DNA from: an uncultured Prevotellaceae bacterium
Lineage (GTDB): Bacteria; Bacteroidota; Bacteroidia; Bacteroidales; Bacteroidaceae
Reading direction: 5' to 3'
Assembly: GCA_902767775.1 (NCBI GenBank)
Contig: CACXIP010000001.1
Coordinates: 124,001 to 188,000, forward strand
Length of the DNA: 64,000 bases
The position numbers were made by a program, and so were the translations under genes. Below are positions 30,278-39,221 of the stretch, one piece after another (the first letter of the stretch is position 1; every line of letters starts with the position of its first letter). The notes beneath the pieces are model-generated. The model searched no databases. It saw nothing but the letters and a program-made list of their open reading frames with translations, and had not been told where the DNA came from.

Positions 30278-33200
30278 ATGGCCAAGAAATTTGCCGTGTA
30301 CGAGCGTCTCAACCTGACTGATATCAACAATCAGGTGCTGGAACAGTGGAAAAAAGGAGATATCTTCCGTCGCTCAGTAGAGGAGCGTGAGGGATGTCCG
30401 GAGTTTGTATTCTATGAGGGTCCCCCTTCAGCCAATGGGCACCCTGGAATCCACCATGTTCTGGCACGCACCATAAAGGACACCTTCAACCGCTACAAGA
30501 CCATGAAGGGGTTCCAGGTGAAGCGTAAGGCAGGATGGGACACCCACGGACTCCCCGTTGAACTCGGTGTGGAGAAAGAACTCGGCATCACCAAGGCAGA
30601 CATCGACAACCCAGAGAGCCCGCGCTATATCTCTGTGGAGGACTACAACCGCAAGTGCCGGGAGAATGTCATGATGTTCACCGCCGAGTGGGATGAACTG
30701 ACAGAGAAAATCGGATATTGGGTGGACTTAGCCAACCCATACATCACATACGACAACAAATACATAGAGACCCTCTGGTGGCTGCTCAAGCAGTTGTATG
30801 ACAAGGACCTGCTCTATAAGGGATATACCATCCAACCTTATTCGCCTGCAGCAGGCACTGGCCTCTCAAGCCATGAGCTCAACCAGCCGGGTTGCTACCG
30901 CATCGTGAAGGATACAACCTGCACGGCGCAGTTTGCCATTACCTCACCCAAACCTGAGATGGCAGAGTGGGGCAAACCCTATTTCCTCGCCTGGACCACC
31001 ACACCATGGACTTTGGCTGCCAACTCCGCTCTTTGTGTAGGACCAAAGATTGACTATGTGGCAGTGAGGACATACAATCCTTACACCGCCGAACCTGTGA
31101 CCGTGGTGCTGGCAGAGGCACGCCTGTCGGCTTATTTCAATGAGAAAGGACGCGATGCCGACCTCAGCGAATATAATAAAGGTGACAAAATCATCCCCTG
31201 GACCATCGTCGGACATTACAAGGGAACCGACCTTGAGGGTATGACCTACGAGCAGTTGATGCCGATGGTCAAGCCTCTGACAGATGGAGCCTTCCGTGTG
31301 ATTCCCGGAAGTTACGTGACCACAGAGGATGGTACGGGTATCGTGCATATCGCACCCAATTTTGGTGCCGACGATGCCACCGTGGCGAAGAAAGCAGGCG
31401 TCCCGCCCATTGTCATGATAGACAAGAAGGGCCACCAACGTCCTGTCGTTGATTTTGAAGGCAAATATTTTCTTGTCGAAGACCTCGACCCAGAGTTTGT
31501 CGCACAATACATCAATATCCCCCTGTGGAGTAGGTATGCCGGCAGATATGTCAAGAATGCCTATGATGAGTCGCTCTCGGAAAAGGATGAGACACTCGAC
31601 ATCTCCATCTGCATGGACCTGAAGGCAGAGAACAAGGCTTTCAAGATTGAGAAACATGAGCACAACTACCCCCACTGCTGGCGCACAGACAAACCAGTTC
31701 TCTACTATCCCCTTGATAGTTGGTTCATCCGCAGCACGGCTCGCAAGGAGCGTATGTCGGAACTGAATCTCAGCATCAATTGGAAGCCAGAATCGACGGG
31801 TACAGGACGGTTTGGCAACTGGTTGGAGAACCTCAACGACTGGAACCTCAGCCGCAGCCGTTTCTGGGGCACACCATTGCCCATCTGGGTGAACGAGGAG
31901 GATGGAGAGGCTATCTGCATCGGTTCGCTCCAGCAATTGTATGACGAGATAGAGAAAGCAGTAAAGGCAGGTGTCATGCCTTCCAACCCATTGAAGGACA
32001 AAGGGTTTGTTCCAGGAGACTATTCTCAGGAAAACTATGACCGCATTGATATGCACAGGCCTTACGTTGATGAAATCCTGCTTGTGTCATCCAAGGGACA
32101 TCCCATGAAGCGTGAGACCGACCTCATCGATGTGTGGTTCGACTCAGGCTCCATGCCCTACGCCCAGATTCACTATCCATTTGAGAACGCTGACTTGGTG
32201 GACAGTGGAAAAGCGTTCCCGGCAGACTTCATCAGCGAGGGAGTAGACCAGACACGTGGATGGTTCTTCACCCTGCATGCCATCGGAACGATGGTCTTCG
32301 ACAGCGTGGCGTTCAGCAACGTCATCTCTACCGGTCTGGTGCTCGATGCAAAGGGCAACAAGATGAGCAAACGTCTTGGCAATGCTGTTGATCCTTTTGA
32401 GACCATCGCCAAATATGGTGCCGATGCACTGCGTTTCTATATGATGACCAATTCCCAGCCTTGGGACAACCTGAAGTTTGACACCGCTGGGGTGGAGGAA
32501 CTGCGCCGCAAACTCTTCGGCACGCTCTACAACACCTATTCCTTCTTTGCGCTGTATGCCAACGTCGATGGCTTTGATGGCTCGGAGCCTGAGGTGCCTG
32601 TTGCTGAACGGCCTGAGATTGACCGTTGGATTCTCTCCCAACTCAACTCCCTCATCAAGGGCGTTGATGAGAGCTTGGCAGATTATGAGCCGACCAGGGC
32701 AGGACGCCTGATTGATGAGTTCGTTGACAGCCACTTGTCCAATTGGTATGTGCGTCTCAATAGGAAGCGTTTCTGGGGCAAGGACATGAGCACCGACAAG
32801 TTGAGCGCCTATCAGACTCTTTACAAGTGCCTGGTCACTGTGGCCAAGTTGTTGGCTCCCTTCTCACCCTTCTATGCCGACCGCCTGTATCTTGATCTGA
32901 CACAGCCTGTGGGATTGGCAGAGGCCGACAGCGTCCACCTCACCCGCTTCCCCGTGGCTGACGAGAGCCTCATTGATGTGGAACTGGAAGAGCGGATGGG
33001 CAACCTGGCCCAGAAGGTGACCTCCATGGTGCTCGCTTTGCGCCGCAAGGCAGACATCAAGGTGCGCCAACCGCTGCAGTGCATCATGATTCCTGCCACC
33101 GATGACGTGCAGCGCCGTCGCCTTGAGGCTGTCGCTGGCATCATCCTGAATGAGGTGAATGTCAAGGAACTCAAATTTGCTGAGGGCGAGGGACTCCTGG

Positions 33201-33715
33201 TCAAGAAGGTGAAGTGCAACTTCCGCGTGATGGGCAAGAAATACGGAAAACTCATGAAGGGAGTCGCCAATGCCATGGCGGAACTCTCACAGACTGACAT
33301 CGCCCGGTTGGAGCAGGAGAAAGCACTCAGCATCATCGTAGAGGGACAGCCGGTCACCGTTGAGGCAGCAGATGTGGAAATCATCAGTGAGGACATCCCC
33401 GGATGGTTGGTCGCCAATGATGGCAACATCACCGTGGCACTGGAGGTGGAACTCAATGATGAACTCATCAAGGAGGGTATGGCACGTGAGCTTATCAACC
33501 GTGTGCAGAACCTGCGCAAAGATGGCGGTTTGGAGATAACCGACCGTATCGACCTGACCATCACTCCCCAGGAGCAGATGGAGGAGGCCCTGGCAGCCTT
33601 TGGCGACTATGTACGTACCCAGGTGCTTGCAGACAACATTGTCTTCGCCAGCAACGATGGTGCTGCTGTCAATTTTGATGAATTCACTCTAAATATTAAA
33701 GTGGAAAAGAAATAG
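30278..33715 (+). CDS. ileS: Isoleucine-tRNA ligase
   Basis: A class I aminoacyl-tRNA synthetase that charges tRNA-Ile. ATG 30278 is chosen because the longer open frame would begin inside the promoter repeat; it gives 1145 residues. GPPSANGHPGIHHV holds the HIGH-like ATP motif and NKMSKRLGN is the KMSKS-type loop (KMSKR). CP1 editing domain (about 200-410) and anticodon-binding domain (about 690-850) follow. The length and KMSKR are those of the eukaryote-like, type 2 IleS group, often insensitive to mupirocin; that assignment is inference. First gene of ileS-dksA-lspA-DUF4296-M23. Confidence 0.95.
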   Translation: MAKKFAVYERLNLTDINNQVLEQWKKGDIFRRSVEEREGCPEFVFYEGPPSANGHPGIHHVLARTIKDTFNRYKTMKGFQVKRKAGWDTHGLPVELGVEKELGITKADIDNPESPRYISVEDYNRKCRENVMMFTAEWDELTEKIGYWVDLANPYITYDNKYIETLWWLLKQLYDKDLLYKGYTIQPYSPAAGTGLSSHELNQPGCYRIVKDTTCTAQFAITSPKPEMAEWGKPYFLAWTTTPWTLAANSALCVGPKIDYVAVRTYNPYTAEPVTVVLAEARLSAYFNEKGRDADLSEYNKGDKIIPWTIVGHYKGTDLEGMTYEQLMPMVKPLTDGAFRVIPGSYVTTEDGTGIVHIAPNFGADDATVAKKAGVPPIVMIDKKGHQRPVVDFEGKYFLVEDLDPEFVAQYINIPLWSRYAGRYVKNAYDESLSEKDETLDISICMDLKAENKAFKIEKHEHNYPHCWRTDKPVLYYPLDSWFIRSTARKERMSELNLSINWKPESTGTGRFGNWLENLNDWNLSRSRFWGTPLPIWVNEEDGEAICIGSLQQLYDEIEKAVKAGVMPSNPLKDKGFVPGDYSQENYDRIDMHRPYVDEILLVSSKGHPMKRETDLIDVWFDSGSMPYAQIHYPFENADLVDSGKAFPADFISEGVDQTRGWFFTLHAIGTMVFDSVAFSNVISTGLVLDAKGNKMSKRLGNAVDPFETIAKYGADALRFYMMTNSQPWDNLKFDTAGVEELRRKLFGTLYNTYSFFALYANVDGFDGSEPEVPVAERPEIDRWILSQLNSLIKGVDESLADYEPTRAGRLIDEFVDSHLSNWYVRLNRKRFWGKDMSTDKLSAYQTLYKCLVTVAKLLAPFSPFYADRLYLDLTQPVGLAEADSVHLTRFPVADESLIDVELEERMGNLAQKVTSMVLALRRKADIKVRQPLQCIMIPATDDVQRRRLEAVAGIILNEVNVKELKFAEGEGLLVKKVKCNFRVMGKKYGKLMKGVANAMAELSQTDIARLEQEKALSIIVEGQPVTVEAADVEIISEDIPGWLVANDGNITVALEVELNDELIKEGMARELINRVQNLRKDGGLEITDRIDLTITPQEQMEEALAAFGDYVRTQVLADNIVFASNDGAAVNFDEFTLNIKVEKK

Positions 33716-33750
33716 TCCAATAACTAAAACCTTTTAAATCTACCGAGAAC

Positions 33751-34134
33751 ATGGCAGAAAAAACCCGCTATAGCGACGAGGAACTTGAGGAGTTTCGCGC
33801 TATCATATTAGAGAAATTGGAATTAGCCCGTCGTGACTATAAAGCCATGATGCGCCAATTGATGAATGAAGACGGCAATGACGTGGACGACACCTCTCCT
33901 ACATACAAAGTGCTGGAGGAAGGCAGTCAGACACAAAGCAAGGAGCTGCTTGTGCAGCTGGCTGGCAGACAGCAGAAATTCATCATGGGATTGGAAGCCG
34001 CTTTGGTGCGTATTGCCAACAAAACTTATGGCATCGACCGTATCACTGGTGAACTGATTCCCAAGGAGAGACTTCGTGCCGTGCCTCATGCCACTTTGAG
34101 TGTGGCCTCCAAAAACGCCAGCAAAAAGAACTGA
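33751..34134 (+). CDS. DksA/TraR family protein lacking zinc-finger cysteines
   Basis: 127 residues with the DksA layout: a coiled-coil (about 10-85) carrying acidic residues at its tip (NEDGNDVDDTSP) and a C-terminal globular part. The DksA zinc finger normally reads CxxC...CxxC; here the matching segment is YGIDRITGELIPKERLRAVP, with no cysteine. Cysteine-free DksA proteins are known and fold without zinc. It likely binds the RNA polymerase secondary channel and modulates stringent-response promoters. It is 35 bases after ileS and shares one base with the lspA start (TGATG). Confidence 0.85.
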   Translation: MAEKTRYSDEELEEFRAIILEKLELARRDYKAMMRQLMNEDGNDVDDTSPTYKVLEEGSQTQSKELLVQLAGRQQKFIMGLEAALVRIANKTYGIDRITGELIPKERLRAVPHATLSVASKNASKKN

Positions 34135-34847
34135 TGGCTGCAAGGCTGTTCAATAAAGGTAGTGTCGCATGCCTGCTCGTGCTGCTGCTGCTTGTCGTCG
34201 ACCAAATCATCAAGATTGAGGTCAAGACAAACATGTTCCTGCATGAGTCTGTCCGTGTCACCGATTGGTTTTACATCTACTTCATAGAAAATGAGGGGAT
34301 GGCGTATGGCATGACCTTTATCAACAAGTTGGTGCTCACGCTTTTCCGCATCATTGCGGTCACCGTCATTGGTGTCTATCTATTCCGACAGGTGAGAAAA
34401 GGTGCCAGATGGGGATATGTCGTCTGTCTCTCCATGTTGTTGGCAGGGGCGGGAGGCAACATCATCGACTGCCTCTGCTATGGGCAAGTGTTCTCGCCTT
34501 CCACGAATTTTACCTTGGCACATTTCGTGCCCTGGGGGGAGGGTTATGCACCGGTATTCTACGGCAAGGTGGTCGATATGTTCTATTTCCCCATCATCGA
34601 TACCTATCTCCCTGACTGGTTGCCCATCTGGGGCGGCGAGCATTTCATCTTCTTCAGTCCCATCTTCAATTTTGCCGATTCCTGTATCAGTGTGAGTGTG
34701 GTGGCGTTGCTCCTGTTCTTCCGCCGTGAATTGGGTGAGATATCCTTTTCCTCCCAGAAAGAGGGAAAAAGTGATGAGAATGGGGGAGAAAAGGAAGGCA
34801 TCGAAGTGGAAAACGTGACAAACGAGGAAACCAACAATCAGGATTAA
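34134..34847 (+). CDS. lspA: Lipoprotein signal peptidase (signal peptidase II)
   Basis: An inner-membrane aspartic protease that removes signal peptides from prolipoproteins. Four transmembrane helices are visible. FIENEGMAYG, GNIIDCLCYG (first catalytic Asp), VDMFYFPIID and FNFADSCI (second catalytic Asp) are the conserved LspA blocks. At 237 residues it is longer than E. coli LspA (164) because of a loop between helices 3 and 4, usual in this phylum, and an acidic, low-complexity C-terminal tail of about 40 residues. A lipoprotein gene follows five bases later. Confidence 0.93.
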   Translation: MAARLFNKGSVACLLVLLLLVVDQIIKIEVKTNMFLHESVRVTDWFYIYFIENEGMAYGMTFINKLVLTLFRIIAVTVIGVYLFRQVRKGARWGYVVCLSMLLAGAGGNIIDCLCYGQVFSPSTNFTLAHFVPWGEGYAPVFYGKVVDMFYFPIIDTYLPDWLPIWGGEHFIFFSPIFNFADSCISVSVVALLLFFRRELGEISFSSQKEGKSDENGGEKEGIEVENVTNEETNNQD

Positions 34848-34851
34848 GCCT

Positions 34852-35817
34852 ATGGTCTGTGTTTTCCGGTTTCGGACAATCAGCTTCACCCTGTTGCTTG
34901 CCATCCTTTTGGCAGGATGCAAGCCGGGAGTGCCAAGCGAATACTTGCAGCCCGGAGAACTGGAAGACATCCTCTATGACTATCACGTGGCAGACGGAAT
35001 GGCTTATGCCGACGGCAATTATGCTGAGTTGGCCTATCGCAGGAAGGCATACCGAGAGGCTGCGTTGAAAAAATATGGCATCACACAGGCAGAATTGGAT
35101 TCCTCGCTGGTATACTACTATCGGCATACAGCGATGTTGCACGAGATTTATTCCAATCTTGCCAAACGCCTCAACAATGATGCCATTGCCTTGGGCGCCA
35201 CAGCCAATGAACTCAGCCAGTTTGGCAGTGCTGCACAAGGTGACACGGCTACCGTATGGCGCAGTGAGCGTTCGATGGCAATCATCCCCCAAGCCCCTTA
35301 CAACACGGTCTCTTTTGACGTGAAGGCCGACACGGCATACCATCAGGGCGACAAGATGATTCTGAGTTTTGACAATCAGTTCATTTTCCAGGATGGTATC
35401 AAGGACGGCTTGGCTCTCCTGGCAGTCACATTCAAGAATGACAGTACGGCGACTATCGTCAACCATATCACTTCCGATATGCCATACAATCTCCAAATCT
35501 CTGATAATGATCGAATAGGAATAAAACGAGTGTGGGGGTTCATCCATCTTGGAAGGGGAAATGGCGGTTCTGTACCCTCACAGACACTGAAACTGATGTC
35601 GGTCAGCAATATGCGCCTGCTGAGGATGCACACCACACCACCAAAGGACGATGCGGCGGAAGAAGGGAAGAGTGGCTCAACAGGCGTCACACCACCTTCG
35701 ACAATGCCGTCGGTATCCATGCGTCCCGTGGTGCCGGGTGAGGCGGAGGAAGAACAGGCCGCCCCAAGGTCTTCTGCGTCGCCCAACATGCCCATTTCAG
35801 TTCAACAAACTCCATAA
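34852..35817 (+). CDS. DUF4296 lipoprotein
   Basis: 321 residues. Lipoprotein signal with lipobox LLAGC (Cys23). The region after it (about 30-120; GELEDILYDYHVADGM, then KYGITQAELDSSLVYYYRH) is a clear DUF4296 helical domain, a Bacteroidota-specific family usually located near lspA. The middle is beta-rich and the last ~70 residues are Pro/Ser/Glu-rich and probably disordered. Probably periplasm-facing. Function unknown; the position right after lspA suggests a role in lipoprotein or envelope maintenance. Confidence 0.8.
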   Translation: MVCVFRFRTISFTLLLAILLAGCKPGVPSEYLQPGELEDILYDYHVADGMAYADGNYAELAYRRKAYREAALKKYGITQAELDSSLVYYYRHTAMLHEIYSNLAKRLNNDAIALGATANELSQFGSAAQGDTATVWRSERSMAIIPQAPYNTVSFDVKADTAYHQGDKMILSFDNQFIFQDGIKDGLALLAVTFKNDSTATIVNHITSDMPYNLQISDNDRIGIKRVWGFIHLGRGNGGSVPSQTLKLMSVSNMRLLRMHTTPPKDDAAEEGKSGSTGVTPPSTMPSVSMRPVVPGEAEEEQAAPRSSASPNMPISVQQTP

Positions 35818-35829
35818 AATCTTCAGACC

Positions 35830-37503
35830 ATGTTGATTGCCCATCTCATCCTCGCTGCCGTAACCTATCTGTCGCCCGTGCATTTCGATGTCACACTGGC
35901 AGGTAATTTTGGTGAGCCCCGCCCCAACCATTTTCATGGAGGGTTGGACATCAAGACACAGCAGGAGGAGGGCAAGGCGGTCTATTCCATCGGCGACGGC
36001 TATGTTTCCCGTGTGACGGTCAATGTAGGCGGCATGGGCAATGCCGTCTATGTGCGCCATCCCGAAGGATATACGAGCGTGTACGGTCACCTGCAGCGCT
36101 TTGCTCCCATCATCGAGGCACAGGTGAGGAAATGGCAATACCAGCACCATGAGACCGATGTGGACATCACCCTCGATGCCACCGACTGTCCGGTAGCACA
36201 GGGGCAGTTGATAGCCCTCAGCGGTGATACGGGAGCGAGCATGGGACCGCACCTGCACTTGGAAATCCATGAGACTGCAACATGGAACATGATGGACCCC
36301 CTGGATTTTCTTCCCGACCTGCTCAGTGACAGTATTGCTCCCAAGGCCCATGCATTCATGGCATATCCGGTGGAGGGTATGGGCGTGTTTTGCGGGAAGA
36401 GCGAGCAGCAGCGGTTTGATTTCATCGACAGCCTGATTGTCGACTCCCTCACGGCATGGGGCAAGGTAGGATTCGGCATCTATGCGGAGGACTTCATGCA
36501 AGGTTCATTCAACCGCTATGGGGTGCGCCGCACCTCTTTGTTGGTAGACGGCAATGAGGTGTTCTCCAGCGATTTGGACAACATCCCCGTCAGCGAGAAC
36601 AAAATGGTCAATGTGTGGGGGGATTACGACTATTTTGCCAAAAACCAGCAATGGTTTCTGCGCTCTTTCTTCCTTCCTGGCAACAGGTTGTCCTTCCTCA
36701 AGGCAGACAAGAACAACGGCATAGTGGATTTTTGTCAGGAGCGCGACTATATGCTCACCTATGTGCTCAGCGACTATTTCGGCAACTCGTCAAGGTATTC
36801 ATTTATCGTCATGGCTCGTCCCGACACCATCAAACCTGTAGAGGTGGATGACTCCCTGCAACTGAAGATGGATGAGGATAACGAATGCAAGACGGAAGGG
36901 ATGGAACTTCGCCTGCCCAAGGGAGCCTTGCTCAATGATGCCAAGGTGTCGCCTTCGGCCAGACGGTTGAGAAAGGGTTTCTCCGACGAGTTCCTGTTGA
37001 CCACAAAATCCATTCCGCTTTATGAGAAAGCCACCCTTAGCATACAGGTTAAGGATGAAGTGCCTGACACGGCCAAACTATATATTGCAGCACGGAAGAG
37101 AGACAAGCGCAACGAACTCGACCCAGAGCAGGACAAAACCGTATTTATTGGAGGAACATTCACAGACGGGTGGCTCAAGGGGGAGATTGACGACATTGGC
37201 GATGCCTTCTCTGTTGCCTACGACGACATGCCACCTACCATTGTCCCACTCAATCAGAGGGCTTGGGCAGAAGAACCCCTGCTGCTGTTTGACCTCAAGG
37301 ACAAAGAGTCGGGTATCAAGGGCTTTGAGGGATATCTCGACGGAGAGTTCGTGCTTTTCGACCATGTCAAGAAATCCTCGCACATCATCTGTGACCTGCG
37401 CGACACCCCCGTGGAACCAAAGGGCGTGGAGCGCCAGTTGCGGTTACTGGCACGCGACCGCATTGGAAATGAGGCAGTCTATGATGCCACCGTTTTGTAC
37501 TGA
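35830..37503 (+). CDS. M23-family (LytM/gp37-like) metallopeptidase
   Basis: 557 residues with a short N-terminal signal. The LytM domain is at the N-terminus (about 18-165): NHFHGGLDIKT supplies the first zinc His and Asp (His36, Asp40), and GPHLHLEIH supplies the HxH pair. YVRHPEGYTSVYGHLQRF is the typical central block. These enzymes cut peptide cross-links of peptidoglycan; all metal ligands are present, so it looks active. The remaining ~390 residues are beta-rich Ig-like modules. It is the last gene of the ileS cluster. Confidence 0.88.
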   Translation: MLIAHLILAAVTYLSPVHFDVTLAGNFGEPRPNHFHGGLDIKTQQEEGKAVYSIGDGYVSRVTVNVGGMGNAVYVRHPEGYTSVYGHLQRFAPIIEAQVRKWQYQHHETDVDITLDATDCPVAQGQLIALSGDTGASMGPHLHLEIHETATWNMMDPLDFLPDLLSDSIAPKAHAFMAYPVEGMGVFCGKSEQQRFDFIDSLIVDSLTAWGKVGFGIYAEDFMQGSFNRYGVRRTSLLVDGNEVFSSDLDNIPVSENKMVNVWGDYDYFAKNQQWFLRSFFLPGNRLSFLKADKNNGIVDFCQERDYMLTYVLSDYFGNSSRYSFIVMARPDTIKPVEVDDSLQLKMDEDNECKTEGMELRLPKGALLNDAKVSPSARRLRKGFSDEFLLTTKSIPLYEKATLSIQVKDEVPDTAKLYIAARKRDKRNELDPEQDKTVFIGGTFTDGWLKGEIDDIGDAFSVAYDDMPPTIVPLNQRAWAEEPLLLFDLKDKESGIKGFEGYLDGEFVLFDHVKKSSHIICDLRDTPVEPKGVERQLRLLARDRIGNEAVYDATVLY

Positions 37504-37526
37504 CAATTTTTAAAACCACCATATCT

Positions 37527-39164
37527 ATGAGAAAGACAATATCATTGCTGTTTTTGTGCATGGCAACATACGCCACTGCATGTACCAACTTCATAGTCGG
37601 AAAAGATGCAAGCACCGATGGCTCGGTCATCTGCACCTACAACGCCGACGACTATGGTATGTTCCAGTTCCTGTGCCACTATCCGGCAGCCAAACATTCT
37701 CCCGGCGAGATGCGCAAGGTCTACGACTGGGATTCCAACAAATACCATGGTGAGATTCCTGAGGCTCCCGAGACCTATAACGTCATTGGCAACATCAATG
37801 AGTATCAGGTCACCATTGGAGAAACCACCTACGGAGGACGTGAGGAGATGGTGGATTCCACGGGCATCCTCGACTATGGTTCGTTGATATACATTACCCT
37901 GCAGCGCTCAAAGACAGCCCGTGAGGCGATAAAGGTGATGACCACTTTGGTGGAGACCTATGGCTATAATTCGGAGGGAGAGACATTTACTATCTGCGAC
38001 CCCAATGAGGCATGGATAATGGAGATGATGGGCATGGGTCCCGGCAGCAAAAGTGCAGTATGGGTGGCAATACGAATCCCTGACAACGCCATCTGCGCTC
38101 ACGCCAACCAGAGCCGCATCAATAAATTCAATATGAAGGATAAGGCGAATGTGCTCTATTCCAAGAATGTGGTGAAATATGCCCGCAAGATGGGGTGGTT
38201 CTCCGGAAAGGATGTCGACTTCAGTTGGAATGAGACATACGCCAAGCCCGACTTCTCTGCCCGCCGTTTCTGTGAGGCGCGTGTGTGGAGTTTCTTCAAT
38301 CATTTCAGCTCGGAAATGAACCGCTATTTGCCTTACGCCATGGGCAAAGAGCCATACACGGAGCAGATGCCGTTGTGGATAGTGCCCAACCATAAGGTGA
38401 GTGTCCGCGAGGTGATGGCGTGCATGCGCGACCACTATGAGGGTACGCCTTTCGCTCTTGACGGTGATATCGGCGGTGGTATATGGGAAATGCCTTACCG
38501 TCCTACACCTCTTTCGTTTGAGGTGGATGGCAAGAAATACTTCAACGAGCGTCCAACTTCTACCCAGCAGACCGGTTTTTCCTATGTCAGTCAGATGCGT
38601 TCGTGGATGCCACGCCAGGTAGGCGGACTGATGTGGTGGGGTAACGATGATGGCAATATGGTGGCTTACACTCCCATCTATTGCGGTATGACCAACCGTC
38701 CGGAGTGCTACAACACTCCCGGAGCCGATGAAATCAACTTCTCTGACAAAAACGCTTTCTGGGTGTGCAACTGGGTGGCCAACATGGTGTATCCCCGTTA
38801 TTCTCTGTTGTTCCCCTCGCTCAAGGAGGTGCGTGACTCTTTGGAAGACTCCTATTTCAATGGGCAGAAGATGGTGGAGGATGTGGCTTTGCGGCTGTGT
38901 GAGGGAAATCCCGAGAAAGCCAATGAGTTTCTTAATGTATACAGTGTGGAGAAAGCACAGCAGATGCTTGAACGTTGGAATATCCTTGCCCGTCACCTTA
39001 TCGTGAAATTCAATGATATGATTATCCATCCTGAGGAGAACGGTCATTTCACACGCGACCAGTATGGGCTGGGCACACGTCCCAAGCGCCCTGGCTATCC
39101 GGAGAAATTCAAACGTGCCCTCATCAAGCAGACAGGAAGCAAGTTTGAGTATCCGGCAGAGTAA
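37527..39164 (+). CDS. C69-family dipeptidase
   Basis: 545 residues. The signal peptide ends at TYATA and the next residue is Cys19 (CTNFIVGKDAS), which becomes the N-terminal nucleophile of this Ntn-hydrolase family (PepD, peptidase U34/C69). EVTIGETTYGGREE-like and MEMMGMGPGSKSAVWVA segments are standard for the family, as is the late PRYSLLFPSLKEVRDSLE. It probably cleaves dipeptides in the periplasm, supporting amino-acid use. 23 bases from the M23 gene, so possibly the end of the same operon. Confidence 0.9.
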   Translation: MRKTISLLFLCMATYATACTNFIVGKDASTDGSVICTYNADDYGMFQFLCHYPAAKHSPGEMRKVYDWDSNKYHGEIPEAPETYNVIGNINEYQVTIGETTYGGREEMVDSTGILDYGSLIYITLQRSKTAREAIKVMTTLVETYGYNSEGETFTICDPNEAWIMEMMGMGPGSKSAVWVAIRIPDNAICAHANQSRINKFNMKDKANVLYSKNVVKYARKMGWFSGKDVDFSWNETYAKPDFSARRFCEARVWSFFNHFSSEMNRYLPYAMGKEPYTEQMPLWIVPNHKVSVREVMACMRDHYEGTPFALDGDIGGGIWEMPYRPTPLSFEVDGKKYFNERPTSTQQTGFSYVSQMRSWMPRQVGGLMWWGNDDGNMVAYTPIYCGMTNRPECYNTPGADEINFSDKNAFWVCNWVANMVYPRYSLLFPSLKEVRDSLEDSYFNGQKMVEDVALRLCEGNPEKANEFLNVYSVEKAQQMLERWNILARHLIVKFNDMIIHPEENGHFTRDQYGLGTRPKRPGYPEKFKRALIKQTGSKFEYPAE

Positions 39165-39221
39165 ATCTGCTTACCCTATTTTTTGGTGCTGGCCATTTGA
39201 CCACCTCACATTGATGGTATC

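Noticed and set aside
30944-32056. 370-codon antisense open frame over ileS
   Set aside because: No homology or promoter; it mirrors the codon bias of ileS.
37908-39047. 379-codon antisense open frame over the C69 dipeptidase
   Set aside because: No motif or signal; the sense gene has clear family residues throughout.
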